A stretch of 64,000 nucleotides of DNA from Glaciimonas sp. (GTDB lineage: Bacteria; Pseudomonadota; Gammaproteobacteria; Burkholderiales; Burkholderiaceae_D). The stretch is from assembly GCA_012927585.1 (NCBI GenBank), contig JABBOY010000016.1, forward strand, positions 1 to 64,000, in the 5' to 3' direction. This document shows positions 43,051-54,200 of the stretch, one piece after another. Below the pieces are notes generated by a model. The model saw only the letters and a list, made by a program, of their open reading frames with translations, was not told the origin of the DNA and did not search any database. The position numbers and the translations under genes are program-made. Numbering within the stretch: the first letter of the stretch is position 1; the number at the start of each line of letters is the position of its first letter.

Positions 43051-44358
43051 ATGATGGCATCGGGCGGACAAACGCGGCAAACCGCTGCGGCTGAAAATGA
43101 CGACAAGCGCATCCGGCTGCGACGTATGCAGTGGCTGGCCAACGGTTTGTTGCTGTTGGCCGCGCTGGTGTTTGCGTTGGCCACTTATTTCAAGGCCAAC
43201 CATCCGTCGCTGCTATGGTTGCCGTACATTGCAGCTTTTGCCGAAGCGGCGATGGTCGGCGCGTTGGCCGACTGGTTCGCGGTGGTGGCGTTGTTTCGCC
43301 ATCCGCTCGGACTGCGCTTCATTCCCCATACCGCCATCATCCCGGCCAACAAGGAGCGCATCGCCGCCAATCTCGGCGGGTTCGTGCAGAGCGAATTTTT
43401 CGCCACCGAGCGGGTACTCAATGTGATCCGCGAGTTCGACCCGGCAGCCAGAATCGCTCTTTGGTTTGCGCATGAGGCCAATGCCGAGCGCTTCGGCGAT
43501 CTGGCGGTACGCGGCTTTTCATACGCACTCAACGCGCTCAATGAGGATGAGGTCAGAAACTATCTGAATCGCACCGTGACCGCACACATCGCGCACTTCG
43601 ATCTGGCGCAGTTGGCCGGCAGCGTGCTCGACATGCTGACCCTGGACGACCGTCATCAAGCGCTGCTAGATCAGTTGCTCGAGGGCGTTGAAGCTACGCT
43701 TGCCAAACCGGAGGTGTTGGAGCGGATCGAACACATGCTGGCAAATCAATTGCCGCTGTATTTTGCGCGCCTGAAAATGGCTGGCGGCAGAATCGCCGCT
43801 GAAAAGATCGTGGCCGGCATCCTGCAACTGCTACACGAAATCAACGCCGACCCACAGCATCCGTTGCGGCTGGATTTCAACCGCATGGTGACCAATCTGA
43901 TCGTGAAATTGAAAAGCGATCCAGACTACCGTTTTCGCATCGAACAGTTCCAGCGACAGCTGGCAGGCGACGCCAGGCTATCGGATTATCTGCACGGACT
44001 ATGGCAGGATTTTCGGCAATGGCTGCAGCACGATTTACAGCGCCCCGATTCCAGTGTACGCACCCAAGTAGCCGCTATCACGCACCGGCTGGCACAAGCT
44101 TTGCGTGATGATCACGCGATGCAACAGTGGATCAATGCGCAGATTATCCAGGCAGCACCGCCATTGATAGAAGAATACCGGCCGCGCATCGGTAGCTTCA
44201 TTACAGCCAAAATGTGCGAGTGGAAGGACGATGAAATCGTCGACAAGCTGGAACTGAATATCGGTCGCGACCTGCAATTCATTCGCTTGAACGGCACGCT
44301 GGTGGGCGGCATTGTCGGGCTGCTAATCCACGTTTTTAGCCAATGGCTGGGCAGTTGA
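43051..44358 (+). CDS. DUF445-domain membrane protein (YjiN-like)
   Basis: LPYIAAFAEAAMVGALADWFAVVALFRHPLGLRFIPHTAIIPANKERIAANLGGFV. Confidence 0.88.
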   Translation: MMASGGQTRQTAAAENDDKRIRLRRMQWLANGLLLLAALVFALATYFKANHPSLLWLPYIAAFAEAAMVGALADWFAVVALFRHPLGLRFIPHTAIIPANKERIAANLGGFVQSEFFATERVLNVIREFDPAARIALWFAHEANAERFGDLAVRGFSYALNALNEDEVRNYLNRTVTAHIAHFDLAQLAGSVLDMLTLDDRHQALLDQLLEGVEATLAKPEVLERIEHMLANQLPLYFARLKMAGGRIAAEKIVAGILQLLHEINADPQHPLRLDFNRMVTNLIVKLKSDPDYRFRIEQFQRQLAGDARLSDYLHGLWQDFRQWLQHDLQRPDSSVRTQVAAITHRLAQALRDDHAMQQWINAQIIQAAPPLIEEYRPRIGSFITAKMCEWKDDEIVDKLELNIGRDLQFIRLNGTLVGGIVGLLIHVFSQWLGS

Positions 44359-44365
44359 CAATGAA

Positions 44366-44419
44366 GTAGTGCAGGCCTCCGTGCCTGCTGCCCGGTGCAG
44401 GCACGGAGGCCTGCGCTAC
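44366..44419. repeat. REP-like inverted pair (GTAGTGCAGGCCT family)
   Basis: GTAGTGCAGGCCTCCGTGCCTGC ... GCAGGCACGGAGGCCTGCGCTAC; same family as the core of 12543-12657. Confidence 0.85.
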
Positions 44420-44453
44420 TTTATAAGCACAAATTTTGTAACGCGGAAAAAAA

Positions 44454-45047
44454 TCAAGCAGATTCGCTGTCTGCCTTGAGGCCGTTCCAGCGCGGCGTTA
44501 ACGTATGCGGGATGGCGAACAGGTCGAGCACGCGCCCGACCGTATGATCGATCATTTCGGCGATCGATTGCGGGCGCTGATAAAAGCCCGGTAGCGGCGG
44601 GAAGATGATGCCGCCCATCTCGGTGACGGCCGTCATATTGCGCAAGTGGGCCAGGTTGAACGGTGTTTCACGCACCATCAGCACCAGTCGGCGGCGTTCT
44701 TTCAAAACCACATCGGCAGCGCGGGTGATCAGGTTGTCGGACAGTCCGTGCGCTACGGCGGCCAGTGTTTTCATCGAACAAGGCGCGACGATCATGCCTT
44801 CCGACTGGAACGAGCCGCTGGCAATCGAGGCCCCGATATCGCGCACGTTGTGCACCACATCGGCCAGCAGACCGACCTGCTTGCGGCTCATGTCGAGTTC
44901 CTGATGCAGATTCAGAGCGCCGGCTTCCGATAGCATCAAATGGGTTTGTATCCCGGGCGCAGCGTGCAGCACTTCCAGCAAACGCACGCCATACACCGCG
45001 CCGGTGGCGCCGGTGATGGCAATGATCAAGCGCTTTTGGGTCGTCAC
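44454..45047 (-). CDS. ubiX: Flavin prenyltransferase UbiX
   Basis: LIIAITGATGAVYGVRLLEVL, GMIVAPCSMKTLAAVAHGLSDNLITRAADVVLKERRRLVLMVRETP. Confidence 0.96.
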   Translation of the reverse strand: MTTQKRLIIAITGATGAVYGVRLLEVLHAAPGIQTHLMLSEAGALNLHQELDMSRKQVGLLADVVHNVRDIGASIASGSFQSEGMIVAPCSMKTLAAVAHGLSDNLITRAADVVLKERRRLVLMVRETPFNLAHLRNMTAVTEMGGIIFPPLPGFYQRPQSIAEMIDHTVGRVLDLFAIPHTLTPRWNGLKADSESA

Positions 45048-45062
45048 TGGAGGGTGGCCGGC

Positions 45063-45374
45063 TTATGCGCTCAACAGGGTTTTCAGTTCGCCGGAATCGT
45101 GCATTTCATTCATGATGTCCGAGCCGCCGACGAATTCGCCCTTGACGTAGAGTTGCGGGATGGTCGGCCAGTTGGAGTATTCCTTGATGCCCTGACGCAC
45201 ATCTGCGTCGTCAAGCACATTGACCGTGACGATATTTTCGACGCCATTGGCTTTCAGAATCTGGATGGCTTTGCCGGAAAATCCGCACTGCGGGAATTGG
45301 GCGGTACCCTTCATGAATAATACGACCGGATTTGTGGTTACGGTTTCTTTGATCCAAACTTGTACGTCGTTCAT
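45063..45374 (-). CDS. grxD: Monothiol glutaredoxin
   Basis: [50 protein letters not shown]. Confidence 0.95.
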   Translation of the reverse strand: MNDVQVWIKETVTTNPVVLFMKGTAQFPQCGFSGKAIQILKANGVENIVTVNVLDDADVRQGIKEYSNWPTIPQLYVKGEFVGGSDIMNEMHDSGELKTLLSA

Positions 45375-45528
45375 GGCAGTCTTTCGTTGATTCTTGGGTT
45401 AAAGAGCCATTATAAGAAAAATGGCCGCTTGTTGCTGATGTGCTTGTGCGCGTTACTCAGCCTGTGTGTGTTCTGCTTTCAGGCCGCCGGTGCGTGTCGG
45501 CGAGATTCTGATCAGGAGTTTTTCATCT

Positions 45529-45608
45529 AAATAAAATACATCGTGATGTATTTTATATATCCGCACGCGAATACTGCAGAAAGTGCCTCAATAAACCACA
45601 TACTCCCA
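45529..45608 (-). repeat. Two-hairpin intergenic element (GGGAGTAT family), copy 7
   Basis: Minus strand: ATGGGAGTATGTGGTTTATTGAGGCACTTTCTGCAGTATTCGCGTGCGGATATATAAAATACATCACGATGTATTTTATTT. Confidence 0.72.
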
Positions 45609-45684
45609 TATATGTTTCATTACATGGTAACTTTTCAAGTTGCTATTCAAGTTGCTATAAAAGACGTTCAAGCCGAAATGTTCT

Positions 45685-45714
45685 TGTAGGAGCGCACCCG
45701 GGCGCGCTCCTACA
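45685..45714. repeat. REP-like hairpin (GTAGGAGCGC family)
   Basis: TGTAGGAGCGC-ACCCGGGC-GCGCTCCTACA. Confidence 0.85.
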
Positions 45715-45744
45715 CAACCACATCACTGTGCTTTTCATTAGTAT

Positions 45745-46152
45745 TTAGCGGGAAGCTGCGCCGGTGACGACAGGCAAGCCCGCTTTTCGCCAGGCGTTCA
45801 TGCCGCCCTCGACATTGACGGCGGCGCTGAAGCCAGCTTGTTCGAGCAGTTTGACCGCCTTTGCCGAACGGCTGCCGGAGCGGCAAATCACCGCAACCGG
45901 CTGGTTCTTGTAGCCGGCGATTTCCGGCAGCCGTTGTTGCAACTGGCCCAGCGGAATCAGAGTGCTGCCGGGCACATGTCCTTCAGTGTATTCATTGGCC
46001 TCTCGCACGTCGATCAATAGCGCGCCGCGGCTTTGCAGCGCGGCACCCTGTTTGACATCGACGGTTGTTGGCAACGTGCCGGCAGTGGCGGCGGCGACAG
46101 CAACAGCGAGCAAAACGCTCGCCAGCAGGAATTTATTTATCGCGAATTTCAT
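45745..46152 (-). CDS. Exported rhodanese-like protein
   Basis: GALLIDVREANEYTEGHVPGSTLIPLGQL, VICRSGSRSAKAVKLLEQAGF. Confidence 0.92.
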   Translation of the reverse strand: MKFAINKFLLASVLLAVAVAAATAGTLPTTVDVKQGAALQSRGALLIDVREANEYTEGHVPGSTLIPLGQLQQRLPEIAGYKNQPVAVICRSGSRSAKAVKLLEQAGFSAAVNVEGGMNAWRKAGLPVVTGAASR

Positions 46153-46251
46153 CCTGGCATCTTATGGGTGATTGAAAAAATATCAAGCATAGCAACGCAT
46201 CGTTGCAATGGAGTACTGGAATTTTCAGTCAAGACTGCGGCGACCCTGCCC

Positions 46252-47292
46252 TTATTTCTGTTCGCCGTTTTCAAAATTGGCTTGCGCCGAGCCGACCAGA
46301 AGAGAATCGTGCTTGCCGACCACAATCTTGTTCTTATTGGCATATTGCAGCTTGTGCAGCACATAGCACATCGCATTCAGGCGCGCCCGTTTCTTGCAGT
46401 TCGATTTGATCACAGTCCAGGGCGCGTCAGCGGTGTCGGTATAGAAAAACATCGCTTCCTTGGCCTTGGTGTAGTCATCCCACTTGTCGAGCGAAGCCAT
46501 GTCAATCGGGCTCAGTTTCCATTGCTTGAGCGGGTCGGTCTTGCGCTGCTCGAAGCGCAATTTCTGCTCCTTGCGGGTGACCGAGAACCAGAACTTGAAC
46601 AGGTGAATGCCGGAACGCACCAGCATGCGCTCGAACTCCGGCGTTTGCCGCATGAATTCCAGGTATTCGTTATCGGTGCAAAATCCCATCACCCGTTCGA
46701 CCCCGGCGCGGTTATACCAGGAACGGTCGAATAGCACGATTTCGCCGGCGGTCGGCAGGTGCTGGTTATAGCGCTGGTAATACCATTGCCCGCGCTCGAA
46801 GTCGGTCGGTTTTTCCAGCGCCACCACGCGTGCGCTGCGCGGATTCATGTGTTCCATGAAACGCTTGATGGCACCGCCTTTGCCTGCCGCATCGCGCCCT
46901 TCGAACAGAATCACGACGCGCTGCCCAGTTTCCTTGACCCACGCTTGCAGCTTCAGCAATTCGACTTGGAGTCCGCGCTTTTGCGCCTCATAAGACTTGT
47001 CCGAAAGTCGGTATTTGTACGGATAGCCCCCATTTTCCCAGCCTTCGTTGAGCACGCTGTCAGTCGCGATGCCGCGCTTTTTTTGCGGCCGGCTGATTGC
47101 ACTGCGGGCCGCCTGCTTCAGCAGGCGGATAGCCTCCAGGTCGGCTTGCCGGGCCTGCGCCGGGTCGGTCGGTTGTACTGGCGGCGTCACCCCGAGCACG
47201 GGATTTTTCGGCGCATCCATGATCTCGGTGGAAGCATCGTTGGCAAGTGCTTTACTGGTTCCCGTCACCCCTTTTTTATTGCTATCTATCAT
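46252..47292 (-). CDS. ppk2: Polyphosphate kinase 2
   Basis: VVILFEGRDAAGKGGAIKRFMEHMNPR, FDRSWYNRAGVERVMGFC. Confidence 0.95.
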   Translation of the reverse strand: MIDSNKKGVTGTSKALANDASTEIMDAPKNPVLGVTPPVQPTDPAQARQADLEAIRLLKQAARSAISRPQKKRGIATDSVLNEGWENGGYPYKYRLSDKSYEAQKRGLQVELLKLQAWVKETGQRVVILFEGRDAAGKGGAIKRFMEHMNPRSARVVALEKPTDFERGQWYYQRYNQHLPTAGEIVLFDRSWYNRAGVERVMGFCTDNEYLEFMRQTPEFERMLVRSGIHLFKFWFSVTRKEQKLRFEQRKTDPLKQWKLSPIDMASLDKWDDYTKAKEAMFFYTDTADAPWTVIKSNCKKRARLNAMCYVLHKLQYANKNKIVVGKHDSLLVGSAQANFENGEQK

Positions 47293-47716
47293 GGTGCGTC
47301 CCGTCTGTATTTGTTAATTTTTATGAAGCAAAAATGCTTCCTTGCAATCTTAGCGCATTCGGCGCAATCCGCTACGTTTATTGAGGCTCTACGGGATGCA
47401 GATTTCGGTCTTGGTCGTTTCTTTGTAGACACAAAGGCAGCCGGATTGCCTTGCCAGACTAGAGCGCTGATAAGATTGATGTTGGTTGGCGGCCTTTAGA
47501 AAAACATGCTGTGTTGACGATACTTCGGCCCTGCCTGGACAAACACGAAAGAATCGGAAATGCTATTCTTTCGTTACGCAACGTGCATTCCCGGTGTGAT
47601 ACCGAAAGCATGAAAATAAACCAGGGACTCCGGCCTTCAGGATCTTGAAATCATGGCGGCGACTGCGACGTCCGCCGCAGCGCACTCCAGCCGCAGTTCC
47701 CAATTTGGAGGTAAGT

Positions 47717-48460
47717 ATGGGCAATAACATTGAAGGCAAAATTGTCGTCATTACAGGCGCAAGCAGTGGGCTGGGCGAAGCCACAGCGCGTCATCTGTCC
47801 GAGCAGGGTGCCGTAGTGGTATTAGGTGCCCGACGTATTGACCGGATCAATGCGCTGGCCAAAGAGTTGGCCGGCAGCACAGGAAAAGCAATCGCTGTGC
47901 AAACCGATGTCACTCAAAGCGAACAAGTCAAGAAGTTGGTCGAGGCCGCCATTGCAAGTTACGGGCGGATCGACGTCATGATAAATAATGCCGGGCTGAT
48001 GCCGCATTCCCCTCTTGAAAGACTCAAGATCGCAGACTGGGACCGCATGATTGACGTAAATATCAAAGGCGTGTTGTACGGCATCGCGGCGGCTCTGCCA
48101 TATATGCAGCAGCAAAAAGCAGGACATATCATCAACGTCTCGTCGGTCGCCGGTCATAAAGTCCGTCCAGGCAGCGCAGTCTATGCCGCGACCAAGCACG
48201 CTGTTCTGGCACTCTCCGAAGGTCTGCGCCTGGAAGTAAAACCGTACAATATACGCACTACTGTCATTTCACCTGGCGCTGTTGCAACTGAACTGCCAAA
48301 CAGCATCACCGAAGCTGATATAGCCGACAATGTCCGAAAATTTTATGAAATCGCGATTCCAGCCGATTCATTCGCCAGGGCCGTGGCCTATGCAATGAGT
48401 CAGCCAGACGACATCGATGTGAATGAAATCCTGTTCAGGCCGACCAGTCAGGAGCTGTAG
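47717..48460 (+). CDS. SDR-family oxidoreductase
   Basis: [45 protein letters not shown]. Confidence 0.95.
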   Translation: MGNNIEGKIVVITGASSGLGEATARHLSEQGAVVVLGARRIDRINALAKELAGSTGKAIAVQTDVTQSEQVKKLVEAAIASYGRIDVMINNAGLMPHSPLERLKIADWDRMIDVNIKGVLYGIAAALPYMQQQKAGHIINVSSVAGHKVRPGSAVYAATKHAVLALSEGLRLEVKPYNIRTTVISPGAVATELPNSITEADIADNVRKFYEIAIPADSFARAVAYAMSQPDDIDVNEILFRPTSQEL

Positions 48461-48613
48461 CAGAGGTCATGTTGGATACGAATCTTGTTCCCTTAAATAC
48501 GCGGGAAGAGTTCTAAATTTGGTTATATATGTACAAAATTGACGGCGCAACCTGCGGCCGCTCCTCAAAATCCGTACCTTTTGACACCTGCTTGACATAA
48601 GCCTCTTGCCCGA

Positions 48614-48653
48614 AAAAAACAGCGCGTATTTGCATGAATACGCGCTGTTTTTT
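48614..48653. terminator. Bidirectional Rho-independent terminator between convergent SDR gene and tex
   Basis: AAAAAACAGCGCGTATT-TGCAT-GAATACGCGCTGTTTTTT. Confidence 0.85.
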
Positions 48654-48670
48654 CGCATCGAGCAGGCTGC

Positions 48671-51013
48671 TTACTTCAGTTTGGCGAAGGCGGCTGCCAT
48701 TGCATTGCCTGCCGGCGCAGCCTGACGCGGCTGCTGGTGTTGCGCCAGCCGTTTGGCGTCATTGCGGTCGGGGCGCTGTTCCGGGTTCGCTCCCGGTTGC
48801 GGTGCGCTGTCGGTCAGGCGCATGGTGAGCGCAATGCGTTTGCGCTTGGCATCGATTTCCAGCACTTTTACTTTCACCACTTGACCAGCCTTGACCACCG
48901 TGTGCGGGTCTTTGACGAAGCTGTTCGATAGCGCGGAAATATGCACCAAGCCATCCTGATGCACGCCGATATCGACAAACGCGCCGAATGCGGCGACGTT
49001 GGTAACCACGCCTTCGAGGATCATGTCGGGGCGCAGATCCTTGATTTCCTCGACGCCTTCCTTGAAGGTGGCGGTGCTGAATTCCGGCCGTGGATCGCGG
49101 CCGGGTTTTTCCAGTTCGCGCAAGATGTCGGTGATAGTCGGCACGCCAAATTGGGCGTCGGCGTATTTGGCCGGATTCAGCGATTTCAGCAGCCGTTCAT
49201 CGCCGATCAGGGCTTTGACATTTTTTTGCAAATCGGCCAGAATTTTTTCAACCAGCGGGTAGGATTCTGGATGAACCGCCGATGCATCGAGCGGATTGTC
49301 GCTGCCCATCACGCGCAAAAACCCTGCAGCTTGCTCAAACGTTTTGTCGCCCAGCCGTGGCACGGCGCGCAATGCTGCGCGTGAGCCGAATGCGCCTTTC
49401 AGGTCCCGATAGGTGACGATGCTTTGCGCTACGCTGGAAGATAAGCCGGAGACGCGCGCCAGCAGCGGCGCGGAAGCGGTATTGACATCGACGCCGACCG
49501 CATTCACGCAATCTTCGACCACCGCGTCGAGCGAGCGCGCCAACTGGGTTTGGCCGACATCGTGCTGATATTGGCCGACGCCGATCGATTTCGGGTCGAT
49601 CTTTACCAGTTCGGCCAGCGGGTCTTGCAGCCGGCGCGCAATCGAGACTGCGCCGCGCAGCGTGACGTCCATGTCCGGCAATTCTTTTGACGCAAATTCG
49701 GACGCCGAATATACCGAGGCTCCGGCTTCGGACACCACGATTTTGGTTAATTTGAGTTCCGGGCGCAGCTTGATCAAGTCTTGCGCCAGCTTATCGGTTT
49801 CACGCGAGGCGGTGCCGTTGCCGATCGAGATTAGCGATACCTGGTATTTTTCTGCCAGCGTGGATAGCGCATGCAGCGAGCCGTCCCAGTCGTTCTTCGG
49901 CTGATGCGGATAAATCACCGCGGTATCCATCACTTTGCCGGTGGCATCGACCACCGCTACCTTGACCCCGGTGCGCAGTCCTGGATCGAGTCCCATCGTG
50001 GCGCGTGGGCCGGCCGGCGCGGCCAGCAGCAAGGCTTTCAGATTCAGCGCGAATACATGGATCGCTTCGACCTCGGCGCGTTCGCGCAGCGCACCCATTA
50101 ATTCGGTTTCCAGATGCATGAAGCTCTTCACGCGCCAAGTCCAGCGCACCGTGTCGGCCAGCCATTTGTCGGCTGCACGGCTTTGATTCTTGATGGTAAA
50201 ACGGGCGGCGATGCGGCTTTCGCACGGGTTCAGCGGCGCGTCCCATTTCGGCTTTTCTGCTTCGGTATCGAGTCGCAGCGTGACGTTGAGCATTTCTTCA
50301 CGCCGGCCGCGGAAGATCGCCAGTGCGCGGTGCGATGGAATGGTGCCGATGGTTTCGGAATAGTCGAAATAGTCGGCGAATTTTTCTCCGGCGTCCTGCT
50401 TGCCTTCGACCACTTTCGATTCGACCACGCCGTGTTCCAGCAGATATTCGCGCAAGCCTTGCAGCAGCGTGGCATCTTCGGCGAAGCGTTCCATCAGGAT
50501 TTGGCGCGCGCCGTCCAGCGCTGCCTTGATGTCAAGCACGCCGGGGTTGTCGCCGTTGGCGGTGGAAAAAGCCGACTTCAGGTAGTCGGCTGCTTCGGTT
50601 TCCGGCTCCAGCGTCGGGTCGGCCAGCAGCGCTTCGGCCAAGGGCAGCAGACCGGCTTCCAGCGCGACCTGGGCTTTGGTGCGGCGCTTCAGTTTGTAGG
50701 GCAGATACAAGTCTTCCAGCCGGGTTTTGTCTTCTGCGTGGACGATGGCGTCCAGCAGCACCGGCGTCATCTTGTTTTGTTCTTCGATCGAGGTGATGAT
50801 CGCTGCGCGCCGCGCTTCCAGTTCGCGCAGGTAGCGCAGGCGCTCTTCCAGCAAGCGCAACTGGATGTCGTCCAGACCGCCGGTGGCTTCCTTGCGGTAA
50901 CGGGCGATAAAAGGTACGGTCGCGCCTTCGTCCAGCAGCGCGATGGCAGCAGCGACTTGGGCCGGTTTGGCGGCGAGTTCAAGGGCGAGACGTTGTTCAA
51001 TGGATGGCAGCAT
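48671..51013 (-). CDS. tex: Tex-family RNA-binding transcriptional accessory protein
   Basis: [46 protein letters not shown]-terminal S1 domain. Confidence 0.95.
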   Translation of the reverse strand: MLPSIEQRLALELAAKPAQVAAAIALLDEGATVPFIARYRKEATGGLDDIQLRLLEERLRYLRELEARRAAIITSIEEQNKMTPVLLDAIVHAEDKTRLEDLYLPYKLKRRTKAQVALEAGLLPLAEALLADPTLEPETEAADYLKSAFSTANGDNPGVLDIKAALDGARQILMERFAEDATLLQGLREYLLEHGVVESKVVEGKQDAGEKFADYFDYSETIGTIPSHRALAIFRGRREEMLNVTLRLDTEAEKPKWDAPLNPCESRIAARFTIKNQSRAADKWLADTVRWTWRVKSFMHLETELMGALRERAEVEAIHVFALNLKALLLAAPAGPRATMGLDPGLRTGVKVAVVDATGKVMDTAVIYPHQPKNDWDGSLHALSTLAEKYQVSLISIGNGTASRETDKLAQDLIKLRPELKLTKIVVSEAGASVYSASEFASKELPDMDVTLRGAVSIARRLQDPLAELVKIDPKSIGVGQYQHDVGQTQLARSLDAVVEDCVNAVGVDVNTASAPLLARVSGLSSSVAQSIVTYRDLKGAFGSRAALRAVPRLGDKTFEQAAGFLRVMGSDNPLDASAVHPESYPLVEKILADLQKNVKALIGDERLLKSLNPAKYADAQFGVPTITDILRELEKPGRDPRPEFSTATFKEGVEEIKDLRPDMILEGVVTNVAAFGAFVDIGVHQDGLVHISALSNSFVKDPHTVVKAGQVVKVKVLEIDAKRKRIALTMRLTDSAPQPGANPEQRPDRNDAKRLAQHQQPRQAAPAGNAMAAAFAKLK

Positions 51014-51106
51014 GAGGTATTTGTCGGGGTGGGAAATCAAGCCTGAGATGATACGCAATCGGGCTGGATACGTCAGTTCCGATCCTGCGTCCGACCTGTT
51101 TTATTG

Positions 51107-51195
51107 TAAATATAGTGGGAGTATCATTAAAAAATGCATTATGTCCGCATATATTTAATGCGTTATATAAATATACATTGGCGTGTATATTATTG
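51107..51195 (+). repeat. Two-hairpin intergenic element (GGGAGTAT family), copy 8
   Basis: AAATATAGTGGGAGTATCATTAAAAAATGCATTATGTCCGCATATATTTAATGCGTTATATAAATATACATTGGCGTGTATATTATTG. Confidence 0.8.
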
Positions 51196-51295
51196 ATGAA
51201 GGGATTTTGCAGAATCGCTGCTTAAGCTGGGGCATCAATCACTGATAATGGCGGCACGGTGCCGATCTGACGGCGTATTTTTGAAAAAATAGGCG

Positions 51296-54200
51296 ATGCA
51301 ATATACATTAAGAGACCTTATCAACGGCTTCGAAGCAAAGACGCTGGCGCGAGCGCAAGATATCGTGCGCCGGGGTCTGGTGGAATCGACTGAGATCATC
51401 GGTGATGCGATCGAAGGCAGCGTGCAGGGTAGCGGCGACTGGAGTTACGAGCAGGATATTGCGCTGGTGGCGCGCAAACATGGAGTGGAATTTGGCGGTA
51501 GCTGCTCCTGTCCGGTCGGCACCATGTGCAAACACATGGCTGCAGTGTTGCTGACTTGCCTGCAGCAGGAAGCGCTTGCGCCTCTGCCCGGGCAACCCGG
51601 GTCCGATGCCATGATGATGCCGAACGCGGTTGCGGCCTGGCTGCAGCGGGTCGGAAATGCAGTGCATGGGACGGCCGCCCCGGCGTCGCTTGCGGCCAAG
51701 AGCGGGATCGCGCCCAAAACTTCCAAAACCCCGTATCGCCTGCTATTCGTGCTGTCGCCTGACCGCAGCGGCAAGCGTGTCACCCTGAATTTGTGCAAGG
51801 CACGTTTGCGCGCCAACGGCGACATCGCGGCGGCCACCTTGGTGGGCGAAATGTACAACATGCTTGCGAGCCCGCCCAGTTACCTGCAGCCCGGTGACGA
51901 GGACGCGGTACGCCTGTTCATTGCGCTGCGCAGTGGATTGTATGGCGGCACCGATGTCGAACCAAAGGGCCGGGTCGGGGCGCAATTGTTGCAGATGTTG
52001 CTAAACCCTTTGCTGAACCCTTTGCTGAATCCTTTGCCGGAATCGCAGCAGCCGGTTCAGCAACTGTACTGGGCCAACTCTTTTCAGGATATCCAGAAAG
52101 GACAGGTCTATCCAGTCAGGTCGGGGCCGGCACGCGATGCCAAGTTAGCCTGGTTTGAGGAAGATCAGTGCTGGCGTTTGGGCTGGCAGTTCCAGTCCGA
52201 CCCGACCGGCCCGGCTGAACAGGAGAGCGGCAGCGTCGATTACATCCTGCCGACCGAGCCGGTGTTGTATGTCAATAATCTGGTCTGCGGCAATCTCGTT
52301 TTGCAGCAGGGCGGGGCCAGTATCCCCGTGAGGGAATTGCAAGCGATGGTGGCGCAAGCGCCGACCCTGACTGCCAAAGACCGGCTGGCGGTATCGCATG
52401 TGTTGCTGGCGCAAGGCCTGCAGAACCTGGTGCCGATGCCGCAACCGTTGCAGCAGATGGTGCGCGACGACGTGGTGTCGCAGCCGGTATTGCTGCTGGG
52501 CGCTTTGCCGCAATCGCAATCGCAATATGGCGTGGCCGGGACGCCAACGCTGTGGCAGGATTTTGCTTCGCCCGCCTTTAATTACGATGGGGTTCGGGTG
52601 GCGGACGACCATGCCGAATTCCTGACCCGGCGCAGCGGTCAGGGCATCGAGAAAATCATCCGTCAACGTGGTGCCGAAGACGCCGCAATTGCCGCCTTGC
52701 ATGCGCTGGGTTTGGCGCCGCCGCAGCACGCGGTTGCACCACTTTCCACCCTGGTCGGCGCGCTGGTCATGCCGAGTCAGTTGGACTGGTTGCGTTTTAC
52801 CCGCGAAGAAATTCCCGCGCTGGAGGCGCAAGGCTGGCAGATCGAGAGGATGCCGGATTACCGTTATGACGTGGCCGAAGTCGAAGATTGGTACGCCGAC
52901 ATCGATGACGAAGCAAGCGAGTCTGGCAGTCCGTGGTTCGATCTGGAATTGGGCATCGTGGTCAATCAGCTGCGCATCTCGCTGTTGCCGGTGCTGGTCG
53001 ACCTGATCCGCAATGCGCCGCTGGATTTCAACCCGCAAGCGCTGGCCGCCCATGCCGACGACGAACCCTTGCTGGCGACGCTGCCGAATGGCGTGCGCGT
53101 GGCGTTGCCGTGGGGCCGCATCAAGCCGATTCTCAGTACGCTGGGCGAGCTGTACTTTACCGAGAAAGACGGCGGCGCTATTCGCCTTTCCACGCTGGAT
53201 GCGGCGCGTTTGGCCGAACTGGCCGGCACCACGCAACTGCGCTGGATCGGCGGCCAGCGACTGCGCGACATGGGGCAAAAACTGGCTACTTTCGGCGGCG
53301 TGCAAACCATCGCGCCGCCGCGCGGCTTGCAGGCGACGCTGCGCGATTATCAGAGCGAAGGTCTGGCCTGGATGCAATTTCTGCGCGAATATGATCTGGC
53401 CGGAATTCTGGCCGACGATATGGGACTGGGCAAAACCGTCCAGACTTTGGCCCATATTTTGATCGAAAAAGAAGCCGGCCGCCTGACGCAACCGGCGCTG
53501 GTGATCGCGCCCACCAGTCTGATGGGAAACTGGCAAGATGAGGCGGCCCGTTTTGCGCCTGATCTGCGGGTGCTGGTGCTGCATGGCAAGGAGCGGCTGG
53601 CGCATTTCGACGCAATCGACCAGTTCGATTTGGTGTTATCTACTTATGCGCTGCTGCCGCGCGATGAAGAAAAGCTGCGCGAACATGCGTACCACTTGGT
53701 GATTCTGGACGAATCGCATTACATCAAGAATCCGCGCTCCAAAGCCGCGCACACTGCTGGCTTGCTGCGCGCCCGACATCGTTTGTGCCTGAGCGGTACG
53801 CCACTGGAAAATCATCTGGGCGAACTCTGGTCGCAATTTCACTTCCTGTTGCCCGGTTTGCTGGGCGAAGAAAAAGCTTTCAATGCCGCGTTTCGTCATC
53901 CGATTGAAAAGCAGGGCAATATCGGCCGCCGCGTTTTGTTGACGCGCCGCATCAAGCCGTTTTTGCTGCGCCGTACCAAGGACAAAGTCGCCAAGGAATT
54001 GCCGCCGAAAACTGAAATGGTGCGCTCGGTTGAACTTTCCGGCGGGCAGCGCGACCTGTACGAAACCGTGCGGCTGGCAATGGACAAGAAAGTGCGCACC
54101 GAAATCGCCATGAAAGGCGTGGCCCGCAGCCAGATCGTGATCCTCGAAGCGTTGCTGAAGTTGCGACAAGTCTGCTGCGACCCGCGCCTGGTCAAATCGG

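Noticed and set aside
50114-51046. 310-aa plus-strand ORF antisense to tex (likewise 57655-58620 antisense to hemA and 56441-57373 antisense to prfA)
   Set aside because: Antisense artefacts of codon bias in GC-rich coding sequence.
51002-51295. Possible CRISPR-like array from recurring A/T-rich motifs near 51.1, 54.9 and 59.9 kb
   Set aside because: Motifs are single dispersed copies, not regularly spaced direct repeats with spacers; they belong to the two-hairpin family. No CRISPR array or cas gene was seen in the window.
52145-53605. 486-aa minus-strand ORF antisense to the SWIM/SNF2 gene
   Set aside because: Q/R/H-rich antisense shadow; the plus-strand ORF has clear helicase motifs.
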